64,000 nt of DNA from Sulfurospirillum_A sp029027265. GTDB taxonomy: Bacteria > Campylobacterota > Campylobacteria > Campylobacterales > Sulfurospirillaceae. The DNA lies in contig CP093061.1 of assembly GCA_029027265.1 (NCBI GenBank), positions 1-64,000 of the forward strand. Direction: 5' to 3'. A model generated the notes under the pieces. The model had not been told where the DNA came from. It ran no database searches and worked only from the letters and a program-made list of their open reading frames with translations. Below, in pieces: positions 52,969 to 62,569 of the stretch. The translations under genes and the position numbers were made by a program. Numbering within the stretch: position 1 is the stretch's first letter; each line of letters opens with the position of its first letter.

Positions 52969-53882
52969 TAAATCTCCTTAAAAAAATTATAGAATTCTTT
53001 ACTTATTTCTCTCGCTTCATCAAGTCCTATAAGTTCAAACTTGATTTGAGAGTCTTGTTTAGCCTGAGCTAACCTAAAACAATCTACTGGGATAACTGCT
53101 CCAATCTTAGGATAGCCCCCTATAGTCTGTCTCTCTTTTAGAAGCACAATAGGCTCCCCGTGAACTGGAATTTGAACTGAGCCATATGCTATGGGTTCAG
53201 AAACAATACCTTTACATGTAGAGGCAATTTTGACTCCACTTAAGCGATATCCCATTCTATCATTTTGTCCAGTGACCTTATAAGATGAGCTAAAAAACTT
53301 TTTTCTTTGTTTGTCTTCAAACATATCCCACTGATACCCTGCTACAACTCTTAACATTAAAATTTTATCATAATTAGGCTGATATTTCTTTGGTAATTTT
53401 CTATTGTCTCTAAAATCCTTACATGTAAAGGATAAAAATTGCTTTACATGTAAAGGTTTTCCTCCCAATTTTTCCTTAATACTAACAGAACAACTCCCAT
53501 ATTCACTTGGAACATCAAAGCCACCAAGCACTCCAAGGTAAACTCTAGTTCCACTTGTAGCAAATCCTAGATTTAAAATATCGCCATCATTGATTCTGTA
53601 TGTTTTCCAAATTTCTACTGGTTTATTATTTATAGTAGCATCTACTTTTGCACCTGTTAAAACGATAGTTGTTGAACCTTTTGCTTTTAACTTAAGTCCT
53701 CCAAGTACAATCTCAAGCATATTTGTACCATACTCATTACCTAAAAGTCTATTTGCCTGATGAAAAGCAAACTCATCTAAAGCTCCTGCACTACTAACTC
53801 CAATTTGAGCTAGTCCAACACGACCTAAATCTTGAATAGTAGCTTGAATACCTGCTGCAATTACTTCAAATCCACTACTCAT
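52968..53882 (-). CDS. pxpC: 5-Oxoprolinase subunit C
   Basis: A 304-residue KipA/PxpC protein (biotin-dependent carboxyltransferase-like fold), starting SGFEVIAAGIQATIQDLGR and with YGSVQIPVHGEPIVLLKERQTIGGYPKIG. With PxpA and PxpB it hydrolyses 5-oxoproline to glutamate using ATP in the cytoplasm. It overlaps pxpB by four bases (ATGA). It contains two of the TACATGTA repeats. Confidence 0.95.
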   Translation of the reverse strand: MSSGFEVIAAGIQATIQDLGRVGLAQIGVSSAGALDEFAFHQANRLLGNEYGTNMLEIVLGGLKLKAKGSTTIVLTGAKVDATINNKPVEIWKTYRINDGDILNLGFATSGTRVYLGVLGGFDVPSEYGSCSVSIKEKLGGKPLHVKQFLSFTCKDFRDNRKLPKKYQPNYDKILMLRVVAGYQWDMFEDKQRKKFFSSSYKVTGQNDRMGYRLSGVKIASTCKGIVSEPIAYGSVQIPVHGEPIVLLKERQTIGGYPKIGAVIPVDCFRLAQAKQDSQIKFELIGLDEAREISKEFYNFFKEI

Positions 53883-54562
53883 AACTCACCTCCAAGCTCT
53901 AAAAACTCATTTTTGTCTATAGGTCTAAATCTCACTTTGTCGCCAACTTTGAGGTATGAAAATCCATCATAGGAAGTATCAAACATTTCTATTGGAGTTC
54001 TTCCAAGTATTTGCCATCCTCCTGGGCTAAGTTGCGGGTATATTGCTGTTTGATTGTCTGCAATTCCAACACTTCCTTTTGGTACTTTTGCTCTTGGATT
54101 TGCAAGGCGTGGAGTTGCAAGAACGGGGTCTACTTCTCCCATGTATGGAAACCCAGGGCTAAAACCGATAGCATATACAAAGTACTCTTTGTTTACATGT
54201 AAAGATATAATCTCCTCTACACTTCTATCTTTTATTCGAGAGAGTTCTTCCAAATCAAGCCCAACTTCAAGACCATAATAGACAGGAATACTAACAGAAT
54301 GTGTTGTAATCTCATTGGAAAATTCATCTGCATGATCCAAGGTATCATTTAACTCTTTACATATTTGTTTATAACTAACATTTAAAAAATTATAACTTAC
54401 CATGATAGAAGTATAAGATGGCACTATCTCAGTTATGTTTTTAAGTTTTGCATTTTTTAGTGTATAGAAGCTCTGTCTAACCTCTTTTGCTACACTCTTA
54501 CCTATTTTTTGACCAAAATAGATGATTACCGAATCAACCGAAGCTACACTAAAACAACGCAT
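53879..54562 (-). CDS. pxpB: 5-Oxoprolinase subunit B
   Basis: A 227-residue KipI/PxpB protein (cyclophilin-like fold) with AIGFSPGFPYMGEVD, RANPRAKVPKGSVGIAD and LSPGGWQILGRTP, which are diagnostic. It pairs with PxpC in the ATP-dependent opening of 5-oxoproline. It follows pxpA by 14 bases. Confidence 0.95.
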   Translation of the reverse strand: MRCFSVASVDSVIIYFGQKIGKSVAKEVRQSFYTLKNAKLKNITEIVPSYTSIMVSYNFLNVSYKQICKELNDTLDHADEFSNEITTHSVSIPVYYGLEVGLDLEELSRIKDRSVEEIISLHVNKEYFVYAIGFSPGFPYMGEVDPVLATPRLANPRAKVPKGSVGIADNQTAIYPQLSPGGWQILGRTPIEMFDTSYDGFSYLKVGDKVRFRPIDKNEFLELGGEL

Positions 54563-54576
54563 TCACACTCCTTGAA

Positions 54577-55305
54577 TTAACCAATATAATCTCTTAATGC
54601 TCTCACCAAATCAATTGCTTTTTGGTTATCTCCATGCACGCACATGCTGTCAGCCTGAAGCTCTATTTTTTTGCCACATATAGTTTTTAATTTTTTCTCA
54701 TTTTGAAGCATCTCTATTCGCTCTAAAATCTCATCTGTAGATTCTATCACACTTCCAGCCTCTATGCGAGGAACAAGTAAACCCTCTTTAGTGTAAGCCC
54801 TATCAGCAAATACTTCATATATGAGACCTATACCATAAGGTTTTGCTAACTCTTTGAAGTGCGCGTTTCTATTTGTTGAAAGGATCATAAGCTTTAAATC
54901 TTTTCTGTATTTTGCTAATCCCTCTACCAACGCCATAAAAACAGCATCATTTTTCATCATATCATTATACAAAGCCCCATGGGGTTTCACATACTCTATT
55001 TTTGTACCATGAATTTTGCACATGGCATCAAGTGCCCCACACTGGTATATTAAAAATGCTTCTATCTCTTTTGGAGTACAAGCAATACTTCTTCGCCCAA
55101 ATCCAACCAAATCAGGATACCCAGGATGAGCCCCCATGGTTACGCCATGTTTTAAAGCCAATTCAACTGTATATTGCATTATAACCGGGTCAGAAGCATG
55201 AAAACCACAAGCTATATTTGCACTATCTATCAAAGGCATTATAGCCTCATCAATTCCCATTTTCCATGGACCAAAACTCTCTCCCAAATCACAATTCAAC
55301 TTCAC
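54577..55305 (-). CDS. pxpA: 5-Oxoprolinase subunit A
   Basis: A 242-residue LamB/YcsF (PxpA) protein with KLNCDLGESFGPW at the start, IACGFHASDP, MGAHPGYPDLVGFGRRSI and EVFADRAY. The true start is the GTG at 55305, which gives the family's normal N terminus. Its GTGA overlaps the stop of the upstream DUF4392 gene by four bases. An upstream in-frame ATG would lie inside that gene. This coupling ties 5-oxoproline formation to its hydrolysis. Confidence 0.95.
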   Translation of the reverse strand: MKLNCDLGESFGPWKMGIDEAIMPLIDSANIACGFHASDPVIMQYTVELALKHGVTMGAHPGYPDLVGFGRRSIACTPKEIEAFLIYQCGALDAMCKIHGTKIEYVKPHGALYNDMMKNDAVFMALVEGLAKYRKDLKLMILSTNRNAHFKELAKPYGIGLIYEVFADRAYTKEGLLVPRIEAGSVIESTDEILERIEMLQNEKKLKTICGKKIELQADSMCVHGDNQKAIDLVRALRDYIG

Positions 55306-56120
55306 GATACAGCCTTTTTTAAATCTGCGAGTATATCTTCTTCTATTGCCCACTCTTTACCATCTACTGTTTTTTGATTTTTTTTACAAACTCCATCAAC
55401 ACAACCGAGCTCTACTATAAACTCCAAGTACTCATCTACCTCATCAAAACTAGGTAATAAAGAAATATCAAGATATGAGATAAAACCATAGGCTCCCCAG
55501 TTTGAAACAGTTGCTATGATAGGAAAATCTGATTTTATAACACAAGGAACAAGTGAAAGATATTTTGTAACAGACTCAGCAAAATTTCCCATACCAAGTT
55601 CATTTCCACCATCGCCTATGGCAAATGTTGATTTTGTTTTTGCTCCAAGTATAAAAAGCTCATCAACTGGAGCTGTAAACTCTGTTACACTAATGCCTCT
55701 TAAGTTTGCATACAATCCATCAGCATTTCTACCACATCTTTCAATACTAAAATGGCAAATAGGGGTATACTCTTCCAGTATGGTTTCATAATAATCTGCA
55801 TTGTAGCCATTTAGTGGAATATAGAGAGTCTCAATCTCTTTGAAATAATCCTTACAAAACTCATCTGTAATAATGACTGATTTATAACCCAAAGAGTTCA
55901 AAGTACGTGCTAAAAAGTAAGTTCCTACAGGTCCATCAGTCTCTGCAAAACCTGCTACATAGAAACCAGTATAGAGAAAAACTACGCCCTTTTCTAACTT
56001 TTTAAATGCTTCTACTGCTTCTTTACAATGCTCTTTTGGATGTTTTTTTTGAAGAATATCCATTCCTCGAGTAGAATATTGTAAAATGACTTCGTCAATA
56101 GATTTTTTAGATTTATGCAT
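55302..56120 (-). CDS. DUF4392 (D-glutamate cyclase C-terminal domain) protein
   Basis: A 272-residue protein of the DUF4392 family: VVFLYTGFYVAGFAETDGPVG, ISIERCGRN-type HFSIERCGRNADG, AIGDGGNELGMGN and TVSNWGAYGF are its conserved blocks. In vertebrates this domain is the C-terminal half of DGLUCY, which turns D-glutamate into 5-oxo-D-proline. It is the first gene of the pxp operon and overlaps pxpA by four bases, exactly what a cyclase feeding 5-oxoprolinase should do. The companion DUF1445 half is encoded at 58795-59562. Confidence 0.9.
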   Translation of the reverse strand: MHKSKKSIDEVILQYSTRGMDILQKKHPKEHCKEAVEAFKKLEKGVVFLYTGFYVAGFAETDGPVGTYFLARTLNSLGYKSVIITDEFCKDYFKEIETLYIPLNGYNADYYETILEEYTPICHFSIERCGRNADGLYANLRGISVTEFTAPVDELFILGAKTKSTFAIGDGGNELGMGNFAESVTKYLSLVPCVIKSDFPIIATVSNWGAYGFISYLDISLLPSFDEVDEYLEFIVELGCVDGVCKKNQKTVDGKEWAIEEDILADLKKAVS

Positions 56121-56213
56121 GAAACTCCCATCAATTGCTAAATATATGAATTATACTACAATACAATTAAAATACAAATGCATTTTAACAATAAAAAGTG
56201 GGCAATAGGTGGG

Positions 56214-56246
56214 GAACACTATTAGCACACTTAAAGCACATTTGAA
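56214..56246. promoter_or_regulatory. Three 11-bp direct repeats (GCACACTT type)
   Basis: GAACACT, GCACACTT and GCACATTT begin at 56214, 56225 and 56236, each 11 bases apart, in the divergent region between the DUF4392-pxp operon and the kinase gene. The same CACACTT-N4-CACACTT pattern occurs upstream of dctP (62462-62479, minus strand). One-turn direct repeats suit the OmpR-type regulator encoded at 58109. Confidence 0.55.
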
Positions 56247-56276
56247 AGAAGTATACTCTATAAAATAGGAGAAATA

Positions 56277-58094
56277 ATGTTTAGTGAAAAAAATATTCCA
56301 AAACTTATAATTTTAACACCTATTTTTACTATAATTATATTGGTTATTCTTATATTATATTTCTTCATAAAAACTCAACAAGATTATTTTTTACAAGAAA
56401 TTAATCAACTTGAAAAAAACTATCTAGAAAAGCAAAAAATTATACTCAAAGAAGAAATACATAATATCTTCAACTATATTGAATATCATAAAAATTTAAC
56501 AATAAACAATACTAAAAAAAATATGCACATCCAAATGAAAACATTTTTAAACCAAATTAATATGAAAAAGAACTCTTATAAAGAATATATTACTTATATA
56601 AAACAAAACGAGAATGAAAATAGTGATTTTATTATTTATGATAAGACTACTAAAACATTAATCAAAAATAGTGATGTTTTTTTTAATATAGAAAAAATTT
56701 ATACTTATGAAAAAAAATACCGCACTTTTCTAATTGAAGATAACACAACACTATATCTCTTTAAAAACATTCCTAATAAAAATATTATTATTATTTTAAA
56801 AAAAGATATGTTTTATACCATAGATAATTTGAAGCATTCCATAGCAAGATGGATAGAACTTATTAGGTTTGAAAACAACAACTATTTTTGGGTACACACA
56901 AATACAAATAAACTGCTAGCTCACCCTTATAGAAAAAACCATATAGGAAATGATGATACAGATAAAAAAGATTTTAATGGTGTATTTTTTGTCCAAAAAT
57001 TTGTAAAGTTAGCTATAAAAAACATAGATGGAAGTTTCGTAGAATTTTTTTATCAAAAACCAAATAAAAAAAAATTTAGTAAAAAATTAAGTTTTGTAAG
57101 GTTATACAAAGAGTGGAATTGGGTTATAGGATGTGGAATTTATCTTGATGAAATTCAAAAAGAGATACTAATAAAAAAACAAATTTTAGAAAAAAAGATA
57201 GATAAATATATTCAAATAATTATTTTAATAGCCTTCTTTCTAATAATAGCAATATCTTTTTTATCAATTTTAATCTCTCAACAAATTAATAAAACTTTTA
57301 AAGAGTATCAAGATAAAGTTAACAAAAATGAAGCTTCATTGAAAGATTTAAATCAAAATTTACATAAAAAAATTAAACTTGCTTTAAAGGAAGCAAAACA
57401 AAAAGATAGAGCTATGCTGCATCAATCAAGACTAGCTAGAATGGGTGAAATGTTAAGCATGATATCTCATCAATGGAGACAACCATTAAGCCAACTAGCA
57501 GGTATCATGATGGAACTTGAAACGACTATAGCTTTTAAACAAGCAAATGAAAAATTCTTACTTTCTTGTGCAAGTGATGCAACAAAAATTATACAATTCA
57601 TGTCTTTAACCATAGAAGATTTTAAAAATTTCTTTAAACCAGAAAAAGACAAAGAAGATTTTTATATATCAAAAGCCTGTAATGAAGCTGTTATTTTAAT
57701 AAAAGATGCTTTGATAAATCAGAATATAATACTAAATTTTGAAGTCAAAAATGATAAAAAAATAAAAGCTTATAAAAGAGAATATTCTCAAGTAATTTTA
57801 AATCTTTTAGTAAATGCCAAAGACGCTTTACTTATAAACAATATAAAAAATGGCAAAATAACTTTAACAATTAATACAAAAGATGATTTATCTGTAGTAG
57901 AGATAAGAGATAATGCTGGAGGGATAAAAGAAGATTATTTAGATTTAGTGTTTGAGCCATATTTTTCTACAAAAAAATCACAAGGAACGGGACTTGGTCT
58001 TTATATGTCAAAAATGATAATAGAAAAAAATATGCATGGTAAAATTACTGTTAAGAATTCTAATGAAGGTGCAGTATTTAAAATATCTTTATAA
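56277..58094 (+). CDS. Sensor histidine kinase with Cache-type sensor
   Basis: A 605-residue kinase. Membrane helices lie at about 10-32 and 308-330. The sensor between them includes NNYFWVHTNTNKLLAHPY and WNWVIGCGIYLDEI, typical of single-Cache domains that bind small acids. A coiled coil, the H-box (H398 in MISHQWRQPLSQ) and an ATPase domain (LVNAKDAL, GTGLGLYMSKMI) follow. It is encoded between the two D-glutamate cyclase-domain genes, and its response regulator gene starts 14 bases later, so D-glutamate, 5-oxoproline or a related acid is the likely signal. Confidence 0.92.
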   Translation: MFSEKNIPKLIILTPIFTIIILVILILYFFIKTQQDYFLQEINQLEKNYLEKQKIILKEEIHNIFNYIEYHKNLTINNTKKNMHIQMKTFLNQINMKKNSYKEYITYIKQNENENSDFIIYDKTTKTLIKNSDVFFNIEKIYTYEKKYRTFLIEDNTTLYLFKNIPNKNIIIILKKDMFYTIDNLKHSIARWIELIRFENNNYFWVHTNTNKLLAHPYRKNHIGNDDTDKKDFNGVFFVQKFVKLAIKNIDGSFVEFFYQKPNKKKFSKKLSFVRLYKEWNWVIGCGIYLDEIQKEILIKKQILEKKIDKYIQIIILIAFFLIIAISFLSILISQQINKTFKEYQDKVNKNEASLKDLNQNLHKKIKLALKEAKQKDRAMLHQSRLARMGEMLSMISHQWRQPLSQLAGIMMELETTIAFKQANEKFLLSCASDATKIIQFMSLTIEDFKNFFKPEKDKEDFYISKACNEAVILIKDALINQNIILNFEVKNDKKIKAYKREYSQVILNLLVNAKDALLINNIKNGKITLTINTKDDLSVVEIRDNAGGIKEDYLDLVFEPYFSTKKSQGTGLGLYMSKMIIEKNMHGKITVKNSNEGAVFKISL

Positions 58095-58108
58095 TAAAGG
58101 AGGTAAAT

Positions 58109-58789
58109 ATGCAAGAGTTGATAGATGTATTAAAAGAGTTCACGGTACTAATAACAGAAGATGACGATGAAGTGAGAAGAAGGTTAAAAAATACTTTAGG
58201 TTTCTATTTTAAACATGTTTACGAGGCACACAATGGAAATCTTGCGTACGAGCTTTTTTTAAGTAAAAAACCTGACTTACTAATTTCCGATATAGAAATG
58301 TGTGATGGAGATGGGATTGAGTTAGTTAAAAAAATACGAAAAACCAATCTTCATACTCCAATAATAATTCTTAGTGCTTACTCAAAAGAGGAGTATTTAC
58401 TAAAACTTATTAATTTAAAAATAGATCAATACATATTGAAACCAACAACTAATAAAGAGTTATTTGAAGCAATATCTACGGCGTTAAACACTCAAAACAG
58501 CACCATTTTACCACTAGGCTTACATGTAAAGCTAAATGCTAGCAATAACACTATTTTACATAAAAATGAAGAAATTATTTTAAGGAAAAAGGAAAAAGAT
58601 TTTTTAGAGCTTCTATATCAAAACAAAAATAATATAACAAGATATGCAATTATACAAGAGTATATTTGGGGTGATAAGGTTATGACACAAGATGCATTAA
58701 AAACGTTTATTAAAGAATTAAGAAAAAAACTTCCTGTACAAATTATTGAAAATATTATACAAGAAGGTTATACACTAGTTAAATATTAA
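58109..58789 (+). CDS. OmpR-type response regulator
   Basis: A 226-residue regulator: receiver with TEDDDE acidic pocket and D61 in LLISDIEMCDG, then an OmpR-type winged helix ending IQEGYTLVKY. AAAGGAGG precedes the ATG. The partner kinase gene is directly upstream. CACACTT-type direct repeats upstream of the kinase gene and of dctP are probable binding sites, implying autoregulation and control of the TRAP transporter. Confidence 0.92.
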   Translation: MQELIDVLKEFTVLITEDDDEVRRRLKNTLGFYFKHVYEAHNGNLAYELFLSKKPDLLISDIEMCDGDGIELVKKIRKTNLHTPIIILSAYSKEEYLLKLINLKIDQYILKPTTNKELFEAISTALNTQNSTILPLGLHVKLNASNNTILHKNEEIILRKKEKDFLELLYQNKNNITRYAIIQEYIWGDKVMTQDALKTFIKELRKKLPVQIIENIIQEGYTLVKY

Positions 58790-58794
58790 GCTTT

Positions 58795-59562
58795 CTAGAC
58801 ATAATATTCTGAATCTTTTTTATCACAAACAAACATATGCCCAGGACTATGAGTAATTGCAAAAGGAAGTTTAACTTCTTTTAAAACATTTTCAGGGGTT
58901 ACTCCACAAGGCCAAAAAAGAGGTATTTCATCATCTTTTATTTCAACCTTATCGCCATAATCTGGTTTTTGTAAATCTTTTATACCAATCATCTCAGGAA
59001 AACCAACTTGAATTGGAGCTCCATGTGTATCTGGATAATGACTTGTCACGACACAAGCATCTGCAACTTTTTCTTTTTTTATGGGTCGCATAGACACAAC
59101 CATCTTGCCCTTAAACATGTCATATGGAGTTAATTCTATATTTGTATTAAACATTGTCACGTTTGATTTTTGTTCAATATGCCGTAGACTTATACCACTA
59201 CTTATCAAAGATGTTTCGAAAGTAAAACTGCACCCTACTAAAAAAAATACCAAATCATCACGATAATACTCTTCTATGTTGGTCACAGTTTTTACAACCT
59301 TTCCATTCTCTAAAATATTGTAAGAAGGTAACTCATTTAGTAAATTTGCACCATTTGCTAAAACTTTTGAATAGTGTGAATCTCTTATAATCTCTAAAAC
59401 TGGTATAGCTTTTGAATTTAATTTTGCAAATTTTTCAAAAGAATCTGCATACTCTTTAGGGATAACTAACATATTCGTTTGGACATGCCCACTACAATAC
59501 CCTGAGGTGGGGCCAGTAAATTCATCTTTTGATATTTTACTTCTTAACTCTTTTGCTGTCAT
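58795..59562 (-). CDS. DUF1445 (YcsI/D-glutamate cyclase N-terminal domain) protein
   Basis: A 255-residue protein of the DUF1445 family (annotated as putative hydro-lyase): FTGPTSGYCSGHVQTNMLVIP, FLVGCSFTFETSLI, VSMRPI, SRYPDTHG-like SHYPDTHGAPIQVG, FWPCGVTP and ITHSPGHMFVCD are conserved. In vertebrate DGLUCY this domain forms the N-terminal half and DUF4392 the C-terminal half. Here it is the last gene of the TRAP transporter operon (10 bases after dctM), so import and D-glutamate cyclisation appear linked. The reaction of the isolated domain is not established. Confidence 0.92.
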   Translation of the reverse strand: MTAKELRSKISKDEFTGPTSGYCSGHVQTNMLVIPKEYADSFEKFAKLNSKAIPVLEIIRDSHYSKVLANGANLLNELPSYNILENGKVVKTVTNIEEYYRDDLVFFLVGCSFTFETSLISSGISLRHIEQKSNVTMFNTNIELTPYDMFKGKMVVSMRPIKKEKVADACVVTSHYPDTHGAPIQVGFPEMIGIKDLQKPDYGDKVEIKDDEIPLFWPCGVTPENVLKEVKLPFAITHSPGHMFVCDKKDSEYYV

Positions 59563-59571
59563 ATTTTACCT

Positions 59572-60858
59572 TTAAACATATTCTACCAAAAATAGGGTAA
59601 TTTGTGGGAAAAATACCAAAAGTATAGCCATCAGTAACATAATTAAAACAAAAGGTAGACTACCTTTCATTACTTCAACAATACTTCCTTTATTCCTAAT
59701 TCCTTGCACAACATATAAGTTCAATCCGACAGGAGGAGTTATAAGTGCCATTTCTATGAGAATAATTAAATATATACCAAACCACACTGCATCAAAACCT
59801 AAATCTATCATAACAGGAGCGATTATAGGAATGGTAATGACCATTAAAGATAACGTCTCTATAAAAAGACCCAAAACAATAAATAGTAATGTAACTATAG
59901 CTAACATTGTATATTTTGAAATTGCTAAATTTTCAATAAAATCAGCCAAATCATCTGTTAAACCGATTGAAACTAAAACAAAATTTAAAAAGTTTGCAGC
60001 AATGATAATGAACATTATCATGCCAGTAGTTCTCATAGTACCTTTGATCGATTTTTTTATGACATTAAGACTCAAAAGTCCATTAAAATAAGTAATAACC
60101 AATGAAGCTAAAACTCCAATAGCAGCACTTTCTGTTGGTGTTGCAAAGCCAGTATAGATTGAACCCATAATTAAAACAAAGAGTATAAGAATAGGAACTA
60201 AATCTTTCAATGCAATAAATCTTTCTCTCCAACTAACCTTTTCATCTTTATCTGTTTTAGCTTCTTTAAACATAGAATATATCAAAATAAAAAGCATAAA
60301 AGCAGCTGCCATAAGAACACCTGGGACAAGTCCTGCAATAAAAAGTTTAGGAATTGAAGTATTTGTTAAAAATCCATATACTATTAAATTTATTGATGGT
60401 GGTATTAAAATACCAAGTGTTCCTCCAGCTGCAATTGTTCCTGCAAAAAGACCTGCATTATATCCATGTTTCTCACATTGAGGCATTGCTACGGTGGTAA
60501 TAGTAGCAGCTGTTGCAACTGATGAGCCTGATATAGAAGAGAAAATTGCCGAAGATGCAATGTTTGCATGAAGTAAACCACCAGGTAACCAAGAGAGCCA
60601 TTTATGCAGTGCAAAATAAATATTTTTTGCTATTCCTGAGTGAAGCAGTATCTCTCCTAGTAAAACAAAAAAAGGAATAGATAAAAGTAAAAAATCTGTA
60701 CTAACACTCCAAGTAATCTCTCCAATTGATGAAAAAATGGGATAATCAGAGAAAAAATAACCCACTATGATACCAACACCTGCTATAGTAGAAGCAACAG
60801 GTACTGAAAGAAACAGTAATAGTAGTAAAACTACTATACTAATTAATACTAAACTCAA
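59572..60858 (-). CDS. dctM: TRAP transporter large permease (DctM)
   Basis: A 428-residue permease with about 12 membrane segments. DctM motifs include FLLLSIPFFVLLGEIL, SISGSSVATAATITTVAMP, GTLGILIPPSINLI and GFATPTESAAIGV. It overlaps dctQ by four bases and works with DctQ and the binding protein DctP for sodium-driven acid uptake. Context suggests D-glutamate, 5-oxoproline or a similar acid. Confidence 0.95.
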   Translation of the reverse strand: MSLVLISIVVLLLLLFLSVPVASTIAGVGIIVGYFFSDYPIFSSIGEITWSVSTDFLLLSIPFFVLLGEILLHSGIAKNIYFALHKWLSWLPGGLLHANIASSAIFSSISGSSVATAATITTVAMPQCEKHGYNAGLFAGTIAAGGTLGILIPPSINLIVYGFLTNTSIPKLFIAGLVPGVLMAAAFMLFILIYSMFKEAKTDKDEKVSWRERFIALKDLVPILILFVLIMGSIYTGFATPTESAAIGVLASLVITYFNGLLSLNVIKKSIKGTMRTTGMIMFIIIAANFLNFVLVSIGLTDDLADFIENLAISKYTMLAIVTLLFIVLGLFIETLSLMVITIPIIAPVMIDLGFDAVWFGIYLIILIEMALITPPVGLNLYVVQGIRNKGSIVEVMKGSLPFVLIMLLMAILLVFFPQITLFLVEYV

Positions 60859-61376
60859 GACTTCCCCCTTGACATATTTGTGCAGTCATTGCTTTCATTA
60901 TAAATAAAGGCTTTAAGTGCTTTGAAAAAGAGTATTAAAACAACTATGAAAAAAAATCCAAACCCCAGAACCCATAAAGTTTGAGGAATCCACAAGGGTG
61001 TACCAAGAGGTGTATTCGCTGTTGAATTTTTTATGATTGAAGTATATGCAACACTAGAAGAGAAGTAAGTCAATAAACCAATAAAAGCCAAAGTAAAAGT
61101 TACAGCTAAAAGATCAAATAAATTTTGAAATTTTTGGCTTACTTTTGTATAAACTATATCTATTCTTATATGCATTTTTTCAAAAAGGACATAGGCTAAA
61201 GACCAAGAGATACAAATACCTAAAGTATAACCAGATAACTCATCGGCCCCACCAAATGAAATTAAAAAGAACTTTCTTAGAACAACCTCTATGCTTATTA
61301 AAAGCACAGAGGCTAAAAGTAAAATTCCACATATATATATAAAATATTCAGAACTTTTCTTTAATTTGTTTATCAT
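60855..61376 (-). CDS. dctQ: TRAP transporter small permease (DctQ)
   Basis: A 173-residue protein with four membrane helices, the DctQ size and pattern (IEVVLRKFFLISFGGADELSG; SLAYVLFEKMHIRIDIVYTK). It lies between dctP and dctM in the usual P-Q-M order. Confidence 0.93.
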   Translation of the reverse strand: MINKLKKSSEYFIYICGILLLASVLLISIEVVLRKFFLISFGGADELSGYTLGICISWSLAYVLFEKMHIRIDIVYTKVSQKFQNLFDLLAVTFTLAFIGLLTYFSSSVAYTSIIKNSTANTPLGTPLWIPQTLWVLGFGFFFIVVLILFFKALKAFIYNESNDCTNMSRGKS

Positions 61377-61386
61377 AACAGCTCTT

Positions 61387-62418
61387 TTACTTAGCTGTTA
61401 TGTTTACTATTTTTCCAACAGTATCATTCCATTCTTGTACAATTTGAGGAGAAACTTTTTTAGCCCATTTAGGGATAACTCTTGTAACTAAAACTTCTTT
61501 TGATAAAACTTTATCTGCATTTTGAACTTTCACTAGTTTCATGTTATTTGCTTTTCCATATGAACAATCTTGTCCTGTCAAACACTTTTCACCCTCACTT
61601 GTTTCATACTCAGTTTTAATCCATGCAGGAATTGTAATTTTCTTATCAATTGAGTTTAAAAGTCTTGTTTGTTCATCTTTTGTAAAACTATTCCAAGTAT
61701 CCATATTCATAGCTGTTACAACATAAGCCCAACCACCTATTGGAAGCGGATATAAGTATTCTGATACTTCTCCCCAGCCAGATAAGTATCCTGAAAGTCC
61801 ACCAGTAACAGCACAATCAATTACTCCACGTTGAAGAGATTGCGGGACTTCACTATATGACATAGTTATACCAGTAGCACCTACGCCATCTAAGAATTCA
61901 GCTACTGTCCATCCTGAAGCTCTTACTTTTTTACCTTTTAAATCTTTTAAAGATTTAACTTCTTCTTTACAAAATAAAATTTGTGAAGGGTACGGAACAA
62001 CTGATAATAATTTAGAGTTAAAATCATTTTTTAAAGCATTGTCAAGAGTATTTTTATATGCTTCAACCACTTTTTTTGCTGTTTTTAAATCATTTGCAAT
62101 TGCAGGGAAATCCAATCCAGCAATCGTTTGAGAGTCTGAAACGACATATCCACCAACAGTTGAAACAACATCAAAAACACCTTTTGCTAACTCTCGATAA
62201 ACTGCTGCACCTTTTAATTTAACTTGCCCTAAAGAACTTAATCTAACTTTTGTGTCAGCAAATTCTTTATTAAACTCTTTTTTCCAATATGGTTTTTCAT
62301 ACTCTTTGTACAAAGATAAACTACTCCAAGATCCAACAACTCTTAATTTTGTAGGAGCTGCAAATATACTTGAAGAAACCACCATTAATCCCATAATAAC
62401 CACGAAACTTTTTCTCAT
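61387..62418 (-). CDS. dctP: TRAP transporter substrate-binding protein (DctP family)
   Basis: A 343-residue periplasmic protein with a signal peptide (MRKSFVVIMGLMVVSSSIFA). It has the DctP signature around LKDLKGKKVRASGWTVAEF, including the arginine that binds the substrate carboxylate, and VPQSLQRGVIDCAVTGGLSG. An unusual insertion with two cysteines (EKCLTGQDCSYGKAN, about residues 277-291) may form a disulfide. It is the first gene of its operon; CACACTT direct repeats lie just upstream. Confidence 0.93.
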   Translation of the reverse strand: MRKSFVVIMGLMVVSSSIFAAPTKLRVVGSWSSLSLYKEYEKPYWKKEFNKEFADTKVRLSSLGQVKLKGAAVYRELAKGVFDVVSTVGGYVVSDSQTIAGLDFPAIANDLKTAKKVVEAYKNTLDNALKNDFNSKLLSVVPYPSQILFCKEEVKSLKDLKGKKVRASGWTVAEFLDGVGATGITMSYSEVPQSLQRGVIDCAVTGGLSGYLSGWGEVSEYLYPLPIGGWAYVVTAMNMDTWNSFTKDEQTRLLNSIDKKITIPAWIKTEYETSEGEKCLTGQDCSYGKANNMKLVKVQNADKVLSKEVLVTRVIPKWAKKVSPQIVQEWNDTVGKIVNITAK

Positions 62419-62461
62419 TTTATCTCCTTTTTATTTGTAGATCAAATATCTTAACTACTCA

Positions 62462-62479
62462 AAGTGTGGTCTAAGTGTG
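62462..62479 (-). promoter_or_regulatory. CACACTT direct repeats upstream of dctP
   Basis: Read on the minus strand, CACACTT occurs twice exactly 11 bases apart (plus-strand AAGTGTG at 62462-62468 and 62473-62479), about 45-60 bases before the dctP start. It matches the repeats at 56225-56242. Confidence 0.55.
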
Positions 62480-62529
62480 TTTTGAAAAAAACAAAAAAGC
62501 TTTTTATAAAAAGTTCAAAAAGTAACATT

Positions 62530-62559
62530 TTATTGCAAGGCTAGAGAGCCTCGCAATAA
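62530..62559. terminator. Intrinsic terminator after the second dctM
   Basis: A 13-bp stem with one mismatch (62530-62542 and 62547-62559) and loop AGAG. It separates the two TRAP modules. Confidence 0.7.
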
Positions 62560-62569
62560 ATGTATATCA

